DNA of 64,000 nucleotides. Source: Streptantibioticus ferralitis (GTDB taxonomy: Bacteria > Actinomycetota > Actinomycetes > Streptomycetales > Streptomycetaceae). Positions 44,761 through 53,988 of the stretch are shown piece after piece. The stretch covers positions 1-64,000 of the forward strand of contig NZ_JARHTQ010000017.1 in the NCBI RefSeq assembly GCF_029223525.1, given 5' to 3'. Made by a program: the position numbers and the translations under genes. The notes beneath the pieces were generated by a model. That model saw nothing but the letters and a program-made list of their open reading frames with translations. It was not told where the DNA came from and ran no database searches. How positions within the stretch are numbered: the stretch's first letter is position 1; each line of letters opens with the position of its first letter.

Positions 44761-46221
44761 TCAGCGGACGCCCAGCCACCCTTGGATGGGGTGAAGGGCG
44801 AAGTAGACGACGAAGACGGCCGACAGGACCCACATGAAGGCGCCGGGTTCGCGCCACTTGCCCTGCGCGGTCTTGATGACGGTGTACGCGATGACGCCCG
44901 CGCCCACACCCGCGGTGATCGAGTAGGTGAACGGCATCAGCGCCACGGTCAGGAAGACCGGGATCGCCACCGAGCGGTCGCTCCAGTTCACATGCTTCGC
45001 ATTACCCATCATCATGGATCCGACCACCACCAGCGCGGCGGCCGCGACCTGGCTCGGCACGATCTGTGCCAGCGGCGTGAAGAACAGCCCGGCGGCGAAC
45101 AGCAGGCCGGTGACCACGCTCGCCAGACCGGTGCGGGCCCCTTCGCCCACGCCGGTCGCCGACTCGATGAACACCGTCTGGCCGGAGCCGCCGACGACCC
45201 CGCCGACCATGCCACCGGCGCCGTCGATCAGCAGCGCCTTGCTCAGGCCGGGCATCCGGCCCCTGGCGTCGGCGAGACCGGCCTCCGTGCCGACGCCGAT
45301 GATGGTCGCCATCGCGTCGAAGAAACCGGCCAGCACCAGGGTGAAGACGATGATCCCGACGGTCATGGCGCCGATGTGGCCCCACCCGCCGAACTGCACA
45401 TGCCCGAGGAGCGAGAAGTCCGGCATCGAGACGACCTTCTTGGGCAGCTCGGGCACCGCGTAGCCCCAGACCTTGGGGCCCAGGCCCGCCACCGACTGCA
45501 CGGCCACCGCGATCACCGTGCCGACGGCGATGCCGATGAGGATGGCGCCGGGAACGTTGCGGGCCTGCAGGGCGAAGATCAGCAGCAGCGTGACGGCGAA
45601 GATCAGCACCGGCCAGCCGACCAGATGGCCGCCGACGCCGAGCGTCACCGGGGCGTCCGCGCTGCCGATGCCGACGAATCCGGCGTGCACCAGGCCGATC
45701 AGCGCGATGAACATGCCGATGCCGATGGTGATCGCGTGCTTCAGCGGCAGCGGGATGGCGTTCATGATCAGCTCGCGGAGTCCGGAGACGACCAGCAGCA
45801 CTATCACCGCGCCGTAGATCACGCACATGCCCATGGCCTGCGGCCAGGTCATGTTGGGCACCACCTGGGTGGACATCACGCCCGAGACGCTCAGCCCGGC
45901 GGCGAGGGCGAGCGGGACCTTGCCGATGAATCCCATCACCAGGGTGGTCACCGCGGCGCCGAGCGCGGTCGCGGTGATCAGCCCGGCCTGGCCGAGCTTG
46001 TGGCCGCTGACGTCCGCTCCGGACAGGATCAGCGGGTTGAGCAGCAGGATGTAGGCCATCGCCATGAAGGTGGTCAGACCTCCACGGACCTCTCGGGCCA
46101 CGGTCGAGCTTCTGTCGGAGATGTGGAAGTAGCGATCGAGCCATGAGCGGCCGGACGGCGGGCGCGAGCCGGTGCCCGCGTCCTCCGCGACCGTTGCCGG
46201 CTCGACTTGCGACTGGGTCAT
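44761..46221 (-). CDS. Adenine/guanine/hypoxanthine permease (NCS2)
   Basis: A 486-residue purine transporter of the AzgA/GhxP branch of NCS2, with 12-14 helices. The N-terminal REVRGGLTTFMAMAYILLLNP is diagnostic. Loop motifs GFFDAMATIIGVGTEAGL and GGSGQTVFIESATGVGEGAR carry the conserved Glu and TGV used for substrate binding in this branch. ATG 46221 follows GGGAG. It lies in the xanthine dehydrogenase cluster, after a strong hairpin. It would import hypoxanthine or guanine for oxidation and is distinct from the xanthine/urate-type permease at 17676. Confidence 0.93.
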   Translation of the reverse strand: MTQSQVEPATVAEDAGTGSRPPSGRSWLDRYFHISDRSSTVAREVRGGLTTFMAMAYILLLNPLILSGADVSGHKLGQAGLITATALGAAVTTLVMGFIGKVPLALAAGLSVSGVMSTQVVPNMTWPQAMGMCVIYGAVIVLLVVSGLRELIMNAIPLPLKHAITIGIGMFIALIGLVHAGFVGIGSADAPVTLGVGGHLVGWPVLIFAVTLLLIFALQARNVPGAILIGIAVGTVIAVAVQSVAGLGPKVWGYAVPELPKKVVSMPDFSLLGHVQFGGWGHIGAMTVGIIVFTLVLAGFFDAMATIIGVGTEAGLADARGRMPGLSKALLIDGAGGMVGGVVGGSGQTVFIESATGVGEGARTGLASVVTGLLFAAGLFFTPLAQIVPSQVAAAALVVVGSMMMGNAKHVNWSDRSVAIPVFLTVALMPFTYSITAGVGAGVIAYTVIKTAQGKWREPGAFMWVLSAVFVVYFALHPIQGWLGVR

Positions 46222-46353
46222 GAGTCCAACTCCCAAGGTTCACAGGGGCACCCGCGCCGAGCGCGGGATTTGGGAAGGTGTTTTGGCCTGCACGACCCGG
46301 GGGACGGCCCGAGACGAACGGGGTTACTGCGGCGGCCGGGGAACCGGCCGGAT

Positions 46354-46394
46354 CCGGGCGGTGGCGGGAGGGACGAGAACCCGTCACCGCCCGG
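46354..46394 (-). terminator. Hairpin between the Mo subunit and permease genes
   Basis: CCGGGCGGTGGCGGG (46354-46368) pairs with CCCGTCACCGCCCGG (46380-46394), with one G-U wobble and an 11-base loop. It starts 10 bp after the large-subunit stop. It probably attenuates read-through into the permease gene, which then needs its own promoter in 46222-46353. Confidence 0.6.
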
Positions 46395-46403
46395 AAACTG
46401 GTG

Positions 46404-48785
46404 TCACGTACCGGTGAGGTGTTCGGGGCGCACCGGTACGCGGTTGAGGGCGAGACCGGTCGCCGCGCGGATGGCGGAGACGACGGCCGGGGTCGAGGAC
46501 AGGGTCGGTGCCTCGCCGATGCCGCGCAGCCCGTACGGGGCGTGCTCGTCGGCGAGTTCGAGGACATCGACCGGAATGGTCGGGGTGTCGAGGATGGTGG
46601 GGATCAGGTAGTCGGTGAAGGACGGGTTGCGGACCTTGGCCTCCTTGGAGACCACGATCTCCTCCATGACGGCCAGGCCCAGGCCCTGGGTGGTGCCGCC
46701 CTGGATCTGGCCGACCACCGACAGCGGGTTGAGCGCCCTGCCGACGTCCTGGGCGCAGGCCAGCTCGACCACCTTCACCAGGCCCAGTTCGGTGTCCACC
46801 TCGACGACCGCCCGGTGTGCGGCGAACGAGTACTGGACGTGGCCGTTGCCCTGACCGGTGTGCAGGTCGAACGCCTCGGTCGGGCGGTGCCGCCACTCCA
46901 GCTCAAGGTCGATCGCCTCGCCTTCGAGGACTTCCACCAGATCGGCCAGCACCTCGCCGCCGTCGGTGACCACCTTGCCGCTCTCCAGCAGGAGTTCGGC
47001 GGTGGCCCACGCCGGGTGGTACGAGCCGAACCTGGCCCGGCCGAGCTCCAGCACCTTCTCGCGGACGGCCTCGCAGGTGTTCTTCACCGCGCCGCCGGTG
47101 ACGTACGTCTGCCGGGACGCCGAGGTGGAGCCCGCCGAGCCGACCTGGGTGTCGGCGGGGTGGATGGTCACCTGGGTGACGCCGAGTTCGGTGCGGGCGA
47201 TCTGGGCGTGCACGGTGACTCCGCCCTGCCCGACCTCCGCCATGGCGGTGTGCACGACGGCCACCGGCTCGCCGCCCACGACCTCCAGGCGCACCCGCGC
47301 GGTGGAGTAGTCGTCGAAGCCCTCGGAGAAGCCGACGTTCTTGATGCCGACCGCGTATCCGACGCCCCGTACGACGCCCTCGCCGTGGGTGGTGTTGGAC
47401 AGTCCGCCGGGTAGCGCCCGGACGTCCGCCGACTCGCCCGCGGTCTCCCACTGCCGCTCCGGCGGCAGCGGCATCGCCTTGATCCGGCGCAGCAGTTCGG
47501 CGACCGGGGCCGGGGAGTCGACCACCTGTCCGGTCGGCAGCAATGTGCCCTGCGACATCGCGTTGAGCCGGCGGAACTCCACCGGATCCATGCCGAGTTC
47601 GGCGGCCAGCTTGTCCATCTGCGCCTCGTAGGCGAAGCACGCCTGCACCGCGCCGAAGCCGCGCATCGCACCGCAGGGCGGGTTGTTGGTGTAGAGCGCC
47701 ACGGCCTCGATCTCCACGTCGTCGATCACATAGGGACCGACGGAGAGCGACGAGGCGTTGCCGACGACCGCGGGGGAGGCGGAGGCGTAGGCGCCGCCGT
47801 CCAGCACGATCCGGCACCTCATGTGCGTGAGCTTGCCGTCCTTGGTGGCGCCGTGCTCGTACCAGAGCTTGGCCGGGTGCCGGTGCACATGGCCGAAGAA
47901 GGACTCGAAGCGGTTGTAGACGATCTTGACGGGTTTGCCGGTGCGCAGCGCCAGCAGGCAGGCGTGGATCTGCATCGACAGGTCCTCGCGCCCGCCGAAG
48001 GCACCGCCGACGCCGGACAGCGTCATCCGGACCTTCTCCGGCGGCAGCCCGAGCACCGGGGCGATCTGGCGCAGGTCCGAGTGCAGCCACTGGGTGGCGA
48101 TGTACAGGTCCACGCCACCGTCCTCGGCGGGTACCGCGAGGCCCGACTCCGGGCCGAGGAAGGCCTGGTCCTGCATGCCCACCACGTACTCGCCGGAGAC
48201 GATCACATCGGCCCTGGCCCTGGCGGCTGCCACGTCGCCGCGGTGGATCGGCTGGCGGTGCACGACGTTCGGGTGCGGGACATGCCCGGCGTGGTGGTCG
48301 TCGCGGCCCGGGTGCAGCAGTGGGGCGTCCTCGGCGAGCGCGGTCTGCTCGTCGTGGACGACGGGGAGCTGGACGTACTCGACCTTGATCTTGGCGGCCG
48401 CGCGGCGCGCGGTCTCCGGGTGGTCGGCGGCGACCAGGGCCACCGGCTCGCCGTGGTGCCGGACCCGGCCGTGCGCCAGCACCGGGGTGTCCTGGATCTC
48501 CAGCCCGTAGTTCTTGACGTCGGTCGGCAGGTCGTCATAGGTCAGCACGGCGTAGACACCGGCCTGGGCCAGCGCCTCGGAGGTGTCGATCGACTTGATC
48601 TCGGCGTGCGCGTGCGGGCTGCGCAGCGTGAAGCCCCACAGCATGTCCTCGTGCCACATGTCGGAGGAGTACGCGAACTCGCCGGTCACCTTCAGGGTTC
48701 CGTCGGGGCGCAGGGTGGACTCGCCGATGCCGCCCTTGGCCGTGCTGCCCTGGGTGATGTTGCCGGGTATGCGGGTCGCGCCCAT
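46404..48785 (-). CDS. xdhA: Xanthine dehydrogenase, molybdopterin subunit
   Basis: A 793-residue large subunit that binds the molybdenum cofactor and oxidises hypoxanthine/xanthine to urate. Landmarks include GEFAYSSDMWHEDMLWG, the Gln-loop GVGGAFGGRED, the Arg loop GAMRGFGAVQACFA, IARTELGV, and the C-terminal catalytic Glu in YGLRGIGEAPTLSSTPAV. ATG 48785 lies 2 bp after the iron-sulfur subunit stop. Codons upstream in frame are read-through of that gene. The three subunits are encoded FAD, Fe-S, Mo, which is the order of a bacterial heterotrimer. Other purine-type hydroxylases share this fold, but the neighbours support xanthine dehydrogenase. Confidence 0.94.
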   Translation of the reverse strand: MGATRIPGNITQGSTAKGGIGESTLRPDGTLKVTGEFAYSSDMWHEDMLWGFTLRSPHAHAEIKSIDTSEALAQAGVYAVLTYDDLPTDVKNYGLEIQDTPVLAHGRVRHHGEPVALVAADHPETARRAAAKIKVEYVQLPVVHDEQTALAEDAPLLHPGRDDHHAGHVPHPNVVHRQPIHRGDVAAARARADVIVSGEYVVGMQDQAFLGPESGLAVPAEDGGVDLYIATQWLHSDLRQIAPVLGLPPEKVRMTLSGVGGAFGGREDLSMQIHACLLALRTGKPVKIVYNRFESFFGHVHRHPAKLWYEHGATKDGKLTHMRCRIVLDGGAYASASPAVVGNASSLSVGPYVIDDVEIEAVALYTNNPPCGAMRGFGAVQACFAYEAQMDKLAAELGMDPVEFRRLNAMSQGTLLPTGQVVDSPAPVAELLRRIKAMPLPPERQWETAGESADVRALPGGLSNTTHGEGVVRGVGYAVGIKNVGFSEGFDDYSTARVRLEVVGGEPVAVVHTAMAEVGQGGVTVHAQIARTELGVTQVTIHPADTQVGSAGSTSASRQTYVTGGAVKNTCEAVREKVLELGRARFGSYHPAWATAELLLESGKVVTDGGEVLADLVEVLEGEAIDLELEWRHRPTEAFDLHTGQGNGHVQYSFAAHRAVVEVDTELGLVKVVELACAQDVGRALNPLSVVGQIQGGTTQGLGLAVMEEIVVSKEAKVRNPSFTDYLIPTILDTPTIPVDVLELADEHAPYGLRGIGEAPTLSSTPAVVSAIRAATGLALNRVPVRPEHLTGT

Positions 48786-48787
48786 GG

Positions 48788-49381
48788 TCAGACCGCCTCT
48801 TCGGTCCGGGCGGCCGCGAGGCGGACCGCGTCGAGGATCTTCTCGTAGCCGGTGCAGCGGCACAGGTTGCCGGACAGGGCCTCGCGGATGTCCTCGTCCG
48901 AGGGCGAGGCGTTGCGCTCCAGCAGTTCGTCGGCGGCGACCAGCAGACCCGGGGTGCAGAAGCCGCACTGCACCGCGCCCGCGTCGATGAACGCCCGCTG
49001 GATCGCAGAGAGCTGCTGCGGGAAGGCGCCCGCCTCACCGGTCCGGCCGTCGGCGGGCTTGGACTGCCAGCGCTTGGCGTCGTCCAGGGACGTACCGCAC
49101 GCGCCCGTGCCGCAGCCGCCCTCGGCGCGCTGCCTGGCGTAGTCGGCGAGGCCCTCGACGGTGACCACCTCGCGGTCCTGGACCTGGCCCGCGGCCACCA
49201 GGCAGGCGCAGACCGGGACGCCGTCGAGACGTACCGTGCACGAGCCGCACTCGCCCTGCTCGCAGGCGTTCTTGGAGCCGGGCAGGCCCATGCGTTCACG
49301 CAGCACGTACAGCAGGCTCTCGCCTTCCCAGACGTCGTCGGCCTCCTGCTGGCGGCCGTTGACGGTGAACGTCAGGCGCAT
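48788..49381 (-). CDS. Xanthine dehydrogenase, 2Fe-2S subunit
   Basis: A 197-residue iron-sulfur subunit carrying electrons from the Mo site to FAD. The plant-ferredoxin-type cluster has CEQGECGSC with a later C in PVCACL; the helical cluster has CGFCTPG and CRCTGYEKI. All eight ligands are present. Between the two domains is an insert of about 40 residues containing CGTGACGTSLDDAKRW, with two extra cysteines, which makes the protein about 30 residues longer than typical relatives. Its start overlaps the FAD-subunit stop by ten bases. Confidence 0.95.
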   Translation of the reverse strand: MRLTFTVNGRQQEADDVWEGESLLYVLRERMGLPGSKNACEQGECGSCTVRLDGVPVCACLVAAGQVQDREVVTVEGLADYARQRAEGGCGTGACGTSLDDAKRWQSKPADGRTGEAGAFPQQLSAIQRAFIDAGAVQCGFCTPGLLVAADELLERNASPSDEDIREALSGNLCRCTGYEKILDAVRLAAARTEEAV

Positions 49382-50259
49382 CGCGCGCTCCTCTCGTTTC
49401 CGCGGTACTCGTCCCAGGTCCAGCCGAGGGTGCGGCGGGCCATGACGCCCAGCGCGTGACGGCGGTACGCGGCCGACCCGCGTACGTCGTCAATGGGGTT
49501 GGCGGCGCCGGAGACGAGCTCGGCGAACTGGCGGGCGACGGACGGGGGGATGATCCTGCCGTTGTCCCACAGCCCGGCCTCTTCGAGTGCCGCGTTCAGG
49601 AACTCCTCGGCGGCTCTGGCGCGGATCGGGGTGGGCGCGGCCGAACCGATGCCGGTCTTGACCGTGCGGGTCTCGGGGTGCAGGGCGAGGCCGAAGGCGC
49701 AGACCGCGATCACCATCGCGTTGCGGGTCCCGACCTTGGAGAACTGCTGCGGCCCGTCGGCCTTCTTGATGTGCACCGCCCGGATCAGCTCATCGGCCTC
49801 AAGGCAGTTGCGCTTGACGCCGGTGTAGAACTCCTCGACGGGGATCATCCGGGTGCCCCGCACCGAGACCGCCTCGACCTCGGCACCGGCCGCGAGCAGC
49901 GCCGGATGCGAGTCTCCGGCCGGGGAGGCGGCGCCGAGGTTGCCTCCGACGCTGCCGCGGTTGCGGATCTGCGGCGATCCGACGGTGTGCCCGGCCAGTG
50001 CCAGCCCGGGCAGTTCCCCGCGCAGCCGCTCGATGATGCGGGTGTACGGGACCGAGGCGCCGAGCCGCACGGTCTCCTCGCCCACCTCCCATTCCTGGAG
50101 CTCGCCGATACGGTTCAGGTCCAGAAGCACGTCGGGCCGGCGGTGGTCGAAGTTGATCTCGACCATCACATCGGTGCCGCCCGCGATCGGCACAGCGGTG
50201 GGGTGCTCGGCCTTCGCGGCGAGCGCCTCCTCCCAGCTGGCGGGGCGCAGGAAGTCCAT
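49372..50259 (-). CDS. Xanthine dehydrogenase, FAD subunit
   Basis: A 295-residue FAD-binding subunit of the CoxM/XdhB family, passing electrons to NAD. The pyrophosphate loop VPIAGGTDVMVEIN (about residues 22-35) and the second FAD motif RNRGSVGGNLGAASPAGDS (about 108-126) are intact. The C-terminal CO-dehydrogenase-like domain follows (DDVRGSAAYRRHALGVMARR). It is the first gene of the cluster and is divergent from the PucR regulator, with 235 bp between their starts. Confidence 0.95.
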   Translation of the reverse strand: MDFLRPASWEEALAAKAEHPTAVPIAGGTDVMVEINFDHRRPDVLLDLNRIGELQEWEVGEETVRLGASVPYTRIIERLRGELPGLALAGHTVGSPQIRNRGSVGGNLGAASPAGDSHPALLAAGAEVEAVSVRGTRMIPVEEFYTGVKRNCLEADELIRAVHIKKADGPQQFSKVGTRNAMVIAVCAFGLALHPETRTVKTGIGSAAPTPIRARAAEEFLNAALEEAGLWDNGRIIPPSVARQFAELVSGAANPIDDVRGSAAYRRHALGVMARRTLGWTWDEYRGNERSARCA

Positions 50260-50494
50260 AGGGGTCTCTTCTCGGATGTCGAAGGGGCCGGGTGGTGCGG
50301 AATCGCGAGGGGCTCGTTCATGTGCTGTTCACGTGATGTGGCCCAGTACACAAAGAACCGGCCGGTCGGGTGCAGTCACCGAAAACATGAAGCACTTGGC
50401 TGGCCGGACACTGGACCTTGTAGATTCCTCTGAAAGGCGAGGTCCCACCCCCTCGCGGGATTACAAGAGCGTCATTCAAGACAAGGCGAGAACG
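50260..50494. promoter_or_regulatory. Divergent promoter region of xdh and pucR
   Basis: This 235-bp gap contains the 10-bp palindrome ACCGGCCGGT (50357-50366) and the near-repeat TTCATGTG / TTCACGTG near 50319-50336. A TAGATT at about 50422 could be a -10 for pucR. I do not see the TTCC...GAA pairs or CAAC-N5-GTTG repeats found at the other purine promoters, so this half of the pathway may be regulated separately by PucR. Confidence 0.45.
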
Positions 50495-52138
50495 ATGCGG
50501 CTGCGCACACTGCTGGACACCGAGGCGCTGGGCTTGCGGCTGCTCGGCGGCGAGGACGAGCTGGACCGTACGGTCCGCGGCGTGATGACCACCGACCTGC
50601 GGGATCCGAGCCGCTATCTGTCCGGCGGCGAGCTGGTGCTGTCCGGCCTGGCGTGGCTGCGCGGCCCCGAGGACTGCGAACCGTTCGTCCGCCGGTTGGC
50701 CACCGCCGGGGTGGCGGCGCTGGCCGCGGGCGAGGCCGAGGTCGGCGGGGTGCCGCAGGAACTGGTGGACGCCTGCGCACGGCACCGGCTGCCGCTGTTC
50801 GCGGTGCACGAGAGCGTGGCGTTCGCGGCCATCACCGAGTACGTGGTGCGGCAGGTCTCCACCGAGCGCGCCGGGGATCTGGCGGCCGTCGTGGAACGGC
50901 ACCGCAGGCTGATGTCGGCCGGTCCCGCGGGCGGCGGCCCGGACGCGGTGCTGGACCTGCTCGTCACCGATCTGGACCTACGGGCCTGGGTGATGTCCTC
51001 CACCGGGCGCCGCATCGCGGGTTCCGCCCATGAGCTGGCGGACCAGATCCGCGCCGAACTGGCCGGGGAACATCTTGCGGCGTCCCGGACCGGTCGTCCG
51101 GCGCCGCACCGGGTGCAGGTCGGCGGGCGGGTCTTTTCGGTCTTTCCGATCAAGGGCGCCGAGGCGGATCCGCGGGCCACCGTGCTGTCCGACTGGCTGC
51201 TGGCGGTCGAGGCGGACGCGGGCGACTGGCCCGGTGAGCGCCTTGACCTGCTGCACGGGGTGACCCAGCTGATCGCGGTCGAACGGGACCGGCAGGACGC
51301 GGCGGGCGCGGTACGCCGCCGCCTCGCGCACGAGGTGCTGGAACTGGTGCAGGCGGGCGCGCCGCCCGCCGAGGTGGCGGCCCGGCTGCGGGTGGCCGCG
51401 CCGGTGCTGCTGCCTGGTGCGGGCAGCGCACCGCACTGGCAGGTGGTGGTGGCCCGGGTGGACTGGGAGGGCGGGGATCTGCCCGGCGGTCCGGTGGCGC
51501 AGGCGCTGCTGGAGGAGATCCTGATCGACCCGTCGTCGACCGGCACCGACCCCGCCGACCGGATCGCGGTCGCGCACGGCGACGAGGAGGCCATGGCGCT
51601 GCTGCCGCTGCCCGCCACGGGCCCGGATGCGGAGGAGCCCGCCAAGCTGCAGGCTGACGGGCTGCTGCGCACGGTGGCGGCACCGCTGGCTCGCGGTCTG
51701 GACGGCGACGGCCGGCTGACGATCGGGGTGAGCGCCCCCGTCCACTCGGCCGAGGGGCTGCGCGGCGCCCTGGAGGAGGCGCGGCACGCCCGCCGGGTGG
51801 CCGCCGCCCGGCCCGGCCGGGTGTGCGTGGCGGGCCATGAGGAACTGGCCTCGCACGTGCTGCTGCTGCCGTTCGTACCGGACGACGTACGCCGCGCGTT
51901 CACCGCGCGGCTGCTGGACCCGCTGCGCGCCTACGACCGACGGCACCGGGCCGAACTGATCCCCACCCTGGAGGCGTTCTTGGACTGCGACGGCTCCTGG
52001 ACCCGCTGCGCGACCCGGCTGCACCTGCATGTGAACACCCTGCGCTACCGCATCGGCCGGATCGAGCAGCTGACCAGCCGCGACCTGTCGCGGCTGGAGG
52101 ACAAGGTGGACTTCTTCCTTGCCCTGCGCATGAGTTGA
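50495..52138 (+). CDS. pucR: PucR-family purine regulator
   Basis: A 547-residue regulator with an N-terminal PucR domain (MRLRTLLDTEALGLRLLGGE, then RYLSGGELVLSGLAWL) and a long central region. The C-terminal PucR helix-turn-helix reads LIPTLEAFLDCDGSWTRCAT then RLHLHVNTLRYRIGRIEQLT. ATG 50495 follows AAGGCGAG. PucR of Bacillus activates purine catabolism in response to allantoin and related metabolites. Here it is divergent from xanthine dehydrogenase, the entry step, so it probably controls that operon. The effector is unverified. Confidence 0.9.
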   Translation: MRLRTLLDTEALGLRLLGGEDELDRTVRGVMTTDLRDPSRYLSGGELVLSGLAWLRGPEDCEPFVRRLATAGVAALAAGEAEVGGVPQELVDACARHRLPLFAVHESVAFAAITEYVVRQVSTERAGDLAAVVERHRRLMSAGPAGGGPDAVLDLLVTDLDLRAWVMSSTGRRIAGSAHELADQIRAELAGEHLAASRTGRPAPHRVQVGGRVFSVFPIKGAEADPRATVLSDWLLAVEADAGDWPGERLDLLHGVTQLIAVERDRQDAAGAVRRRLAHEVLELVQAGAPPAEVAARLRVAAPVLLPGAGSAPHWQVVVARVDWEGGDLPGGPVAQALLEEILIDPSSTGTDPADRIAVAHGDEEAMALLPLPATGPDAEEPAKLQADGLLRTVAAPLARGLDGDGRLTIGVSAPVHSAEGLRGALEEARHARRVAAARPGRVCVAGHEELASHVLLLPFVPDDVRRAFTARLLDPLRAYDRRHRAELIPTLEAFLDCDGSWTRCATRLHLHVNTLRYRIGRIEQLTSRDLSRLEDKVDFFLALRMS

Positions 52139-52235
52139 GCCCCGGGCGGGGACGCGGGATACCTGCGGCCTCCCTCTTGCTGGGCGCCGTGCGCCGTGCT
52201 GAACTTCGCGTACCGACGGCGCGCGGGAGGGGACT

Positions 52236-53015
52236 GTGGCAGACGCCTCCATGGCGGATTCGCACAAGGCCAACGGCATCGCGCACGACAGCTGGACGGA
52301 TCCGCCGGCGGTGTGGCGGCTGCGGTCCCGCGGCTGCTGGACGGAGGCGGCGGCGCTGCTGGCCGGGCCCGGCGCGGGCGAGGCCCACGCCGCGCTGCGC
52401 CGGGCGTCCCTGCTGATCGAACGGTGCACGTTCACCGGCGACGGGTGGGCCGAGGCGGAGGACGCGCTGCGGACCGCGGAGGCACTGGCCGGTACCGACA
52501 GCGAACGCGGCCGTGCGGCGTGCGAGCGCGGCCAACTGGCCTACGCGGTCACGTCGTTCGGTGTCCGGGACCGTGCCGACGAGGCCCGCTCCGCGCTGGG
52601 CCGCAGCGCCGCACTGCTGCCACCGGGGGCGGCGGACCGGGCGCTGCTGGACTTCCGGCGCGGGCTGCTCTCGGAGAACCTCGCGGGCGACCCGGCCGGT
52701 GCCCGCCTCGCCTACCGCCGCGCCCACGCGGCCGCCACCGCGCACGGCGACCGGCTGCTCGTCTCGTTCACCTGGCGCCAGCTGGCCGGACTCGCGCTGC
52801 GCGACGGCGAGTTGGCCGAGGCGCGGTACGGGTTCGCGGAATCGCTGCGGATCCGCGAAGAGCTCGGCTATCTGATCGGTACGCCGCCCGCCCTGGTCTC
52901 CCTCGCCGAAGTGGAACCGGAACCGGAGTCCACCCGGCTGCGCACGGAAGCGGGCCGCCTGTTCCGGCTGCTCGGCTGCCTGCCGGTCTGGCTACGGGAC
53001 GTCCTGAGCGCGTAG
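52236..53015 (+). CDS. TPR-like protein of unknown function
   Basis: A 259-residue soluble protein from GTG 52236 behind GGGAGGGG. It is almost entirely helical, with helix pairs of the tetratricopeptide kind: WAEAEDALRTAEALAG, RGRAACERGQLAYAVT, ALLDFRRGLLSENLAGDPAG and RLLVSFTWRQLAGLALRDGE then AEARYGFAESLRIREELG. About four to five repeats fit residues 40-240. It probably mediates a protein contact. No catalytic or membrane region is visible. It lies 98 bp after pucR on the same strand; a functional link is not evident. Confidence 0.75.
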   Translation: MADASMADSHKANGIAHDSWTDPPAVWRLRSRGCWTEAAALLAGPGAGEAHAALRRASLLIERCTFTGDGWAEAEDALRTAEALAGTDSERGRAACERGQLAYAVTSFGVRDRADEARSALGRSAALLPPGAADRALLDFRRGLLSENLAGDPAGARLAYRRAHAAATAHGDRLLVSFTWRQLAGLALRDGELAEARYGFAESLRIREELGYLIGTPPALVSLAEVEPEPESTRLRTEAGRLFRLLGCLPVWLRDVLSA

Positions 53016-53063
53016 CGCCTCCCGGCGGGGGGTTTGCCGCCGGACAGTTCGACCCTGATGTCC

Positions 53064-53122
53064 GCCGGGACGGCGAGCAACCACGACGCCGTGGTTCCGC
53101 GGTGCCGAACCGGCCGCAACCC
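53064..53122. repeat. Interspersed repeat, copy B
   Basis: This is the second copy of the 59-bp repeat at 43180-43238. It includes the hairpin AACCACG-ACGC-CGTGGTT. It sits between the 3' ends of the TPR gene and the GntR gene, the same kind of convergent gap as copy A. Confidence 0.65.
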
Positions 53123-53154
53123 GATGGAGACCCACAGCCCCCGCCGGGCAGGCG

Positions 53155-53988
53155 CTACGCGCCCGCGGAGAAGTGCTCGCGGACGAGCGACTCGACCGTC
53201 GGAAGATCACCCGCGATCAGCGCGTCCAGCAGCACCTCGTGTTCCGCGGCGTCGGCGAGCAGGTCGGCGGGACCGGGCGCGCGGCGGGTACCGGCGTGCG
53301 GGTCGGCCACCGGCCACTGCGCGCGGCGGTGCAACTGATCGGCCACGCCGACGAGTTGGCTGTTCCCGGCCAGGCTCAGCAGCGCGCGGTGGAAGGCGCG
53401 GTCGGCCTCCGCGTACCCGGCCCGGTCGCCCTCCGCGGCGGCCTCCACGGAGGCCCGGGCGAGCGGGCGCAGCGCCTCCCAGCGTTCGGCGGGCATAGTA
53501 CGGGCCAGCCGCAGCATCACCGGGACCTCGATCAGCGCCCGCACCTCGGCCAGTTCGGCCAGATCCCGAGCGGTGCGCTCGGCGACCCGGAAGCCGCGGT
53601 TCTGGACGACCTCCACCGCGCCCTCCCTGACCAACTGCTGCATCGCCTCGCGTACCGGGGTGGCCGACACGTCGAAGCGCTCGGCGAGCGCGGGGGCCGA
53701 GTAGACCGTGCCGGGTCTCAGTTCGCCGGTCACCAAGGCGTCGCGCAGGCCGCGCAGCACCTGGTCGCGCAGCGACAGCCGCTCCGGAAGGCGGCGCGCC
53801 GGACAGGGCGGTCCCGGCTCGTGGTGCGGATGCTCGCCGCGCGTGCCGCCCGCCGGCTCGAATCCCGGGGACGCCGCGGCTGCCCCGGCAGCGCTCGTAC
53901 CGGGCTCGAACGGTGTGGTCCGTCCCTGGCCCGGTAGCCGTACCGGTACCGCGACGCTGTGCGTGCGCGGCTGCGCCTCCTGTTCCAC
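53155..53988 (-). CDS. GntR/FadR-type regulator
   Basis: A 277-residue regulator of the FCD subgroup. GTG 53988 follows GGAGG six bases ahead; the first 60 residues are a Pro/Gly-rich tail unusual for the family. The winged helix is LSLRDQVLRGLRDALVTGEL then PALAERFDVSATPVREAMQQ. The C-terminal helical FCD domain contains the metal-site residues D and H in YAEADRAFHRALLSLAGNS, and a late H in AEHEVLLDALIAGD. It likely senses a small carboxylate; the target is unknown. No catabolic operon adjoins it. Confidence 0.9.
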   Translation of the reverse strand: MEQEAQPRTHSVAVPVRLPGQGRTTPFEPGTSAAGAAAASPGFEPAGGTRGEHPHHEPGPPCPARRLPERLSLRDQVLRGLRDALVTGELRPGTVYSAPALAERFDVSATPVREAMQQLVREGAVEVVQNRGFRVAERTARDLAELAEVRALIEVPVMLRLARTMPAERWEALRPLARASVEAAAEGDRAGYAEADRAFHRALLSLAGNSQLVGVADQLHRRAQWPVADPHAGTRRAPGPADLLADAAEHEVLLDALIAGDLPTVESLVREHFSAGA

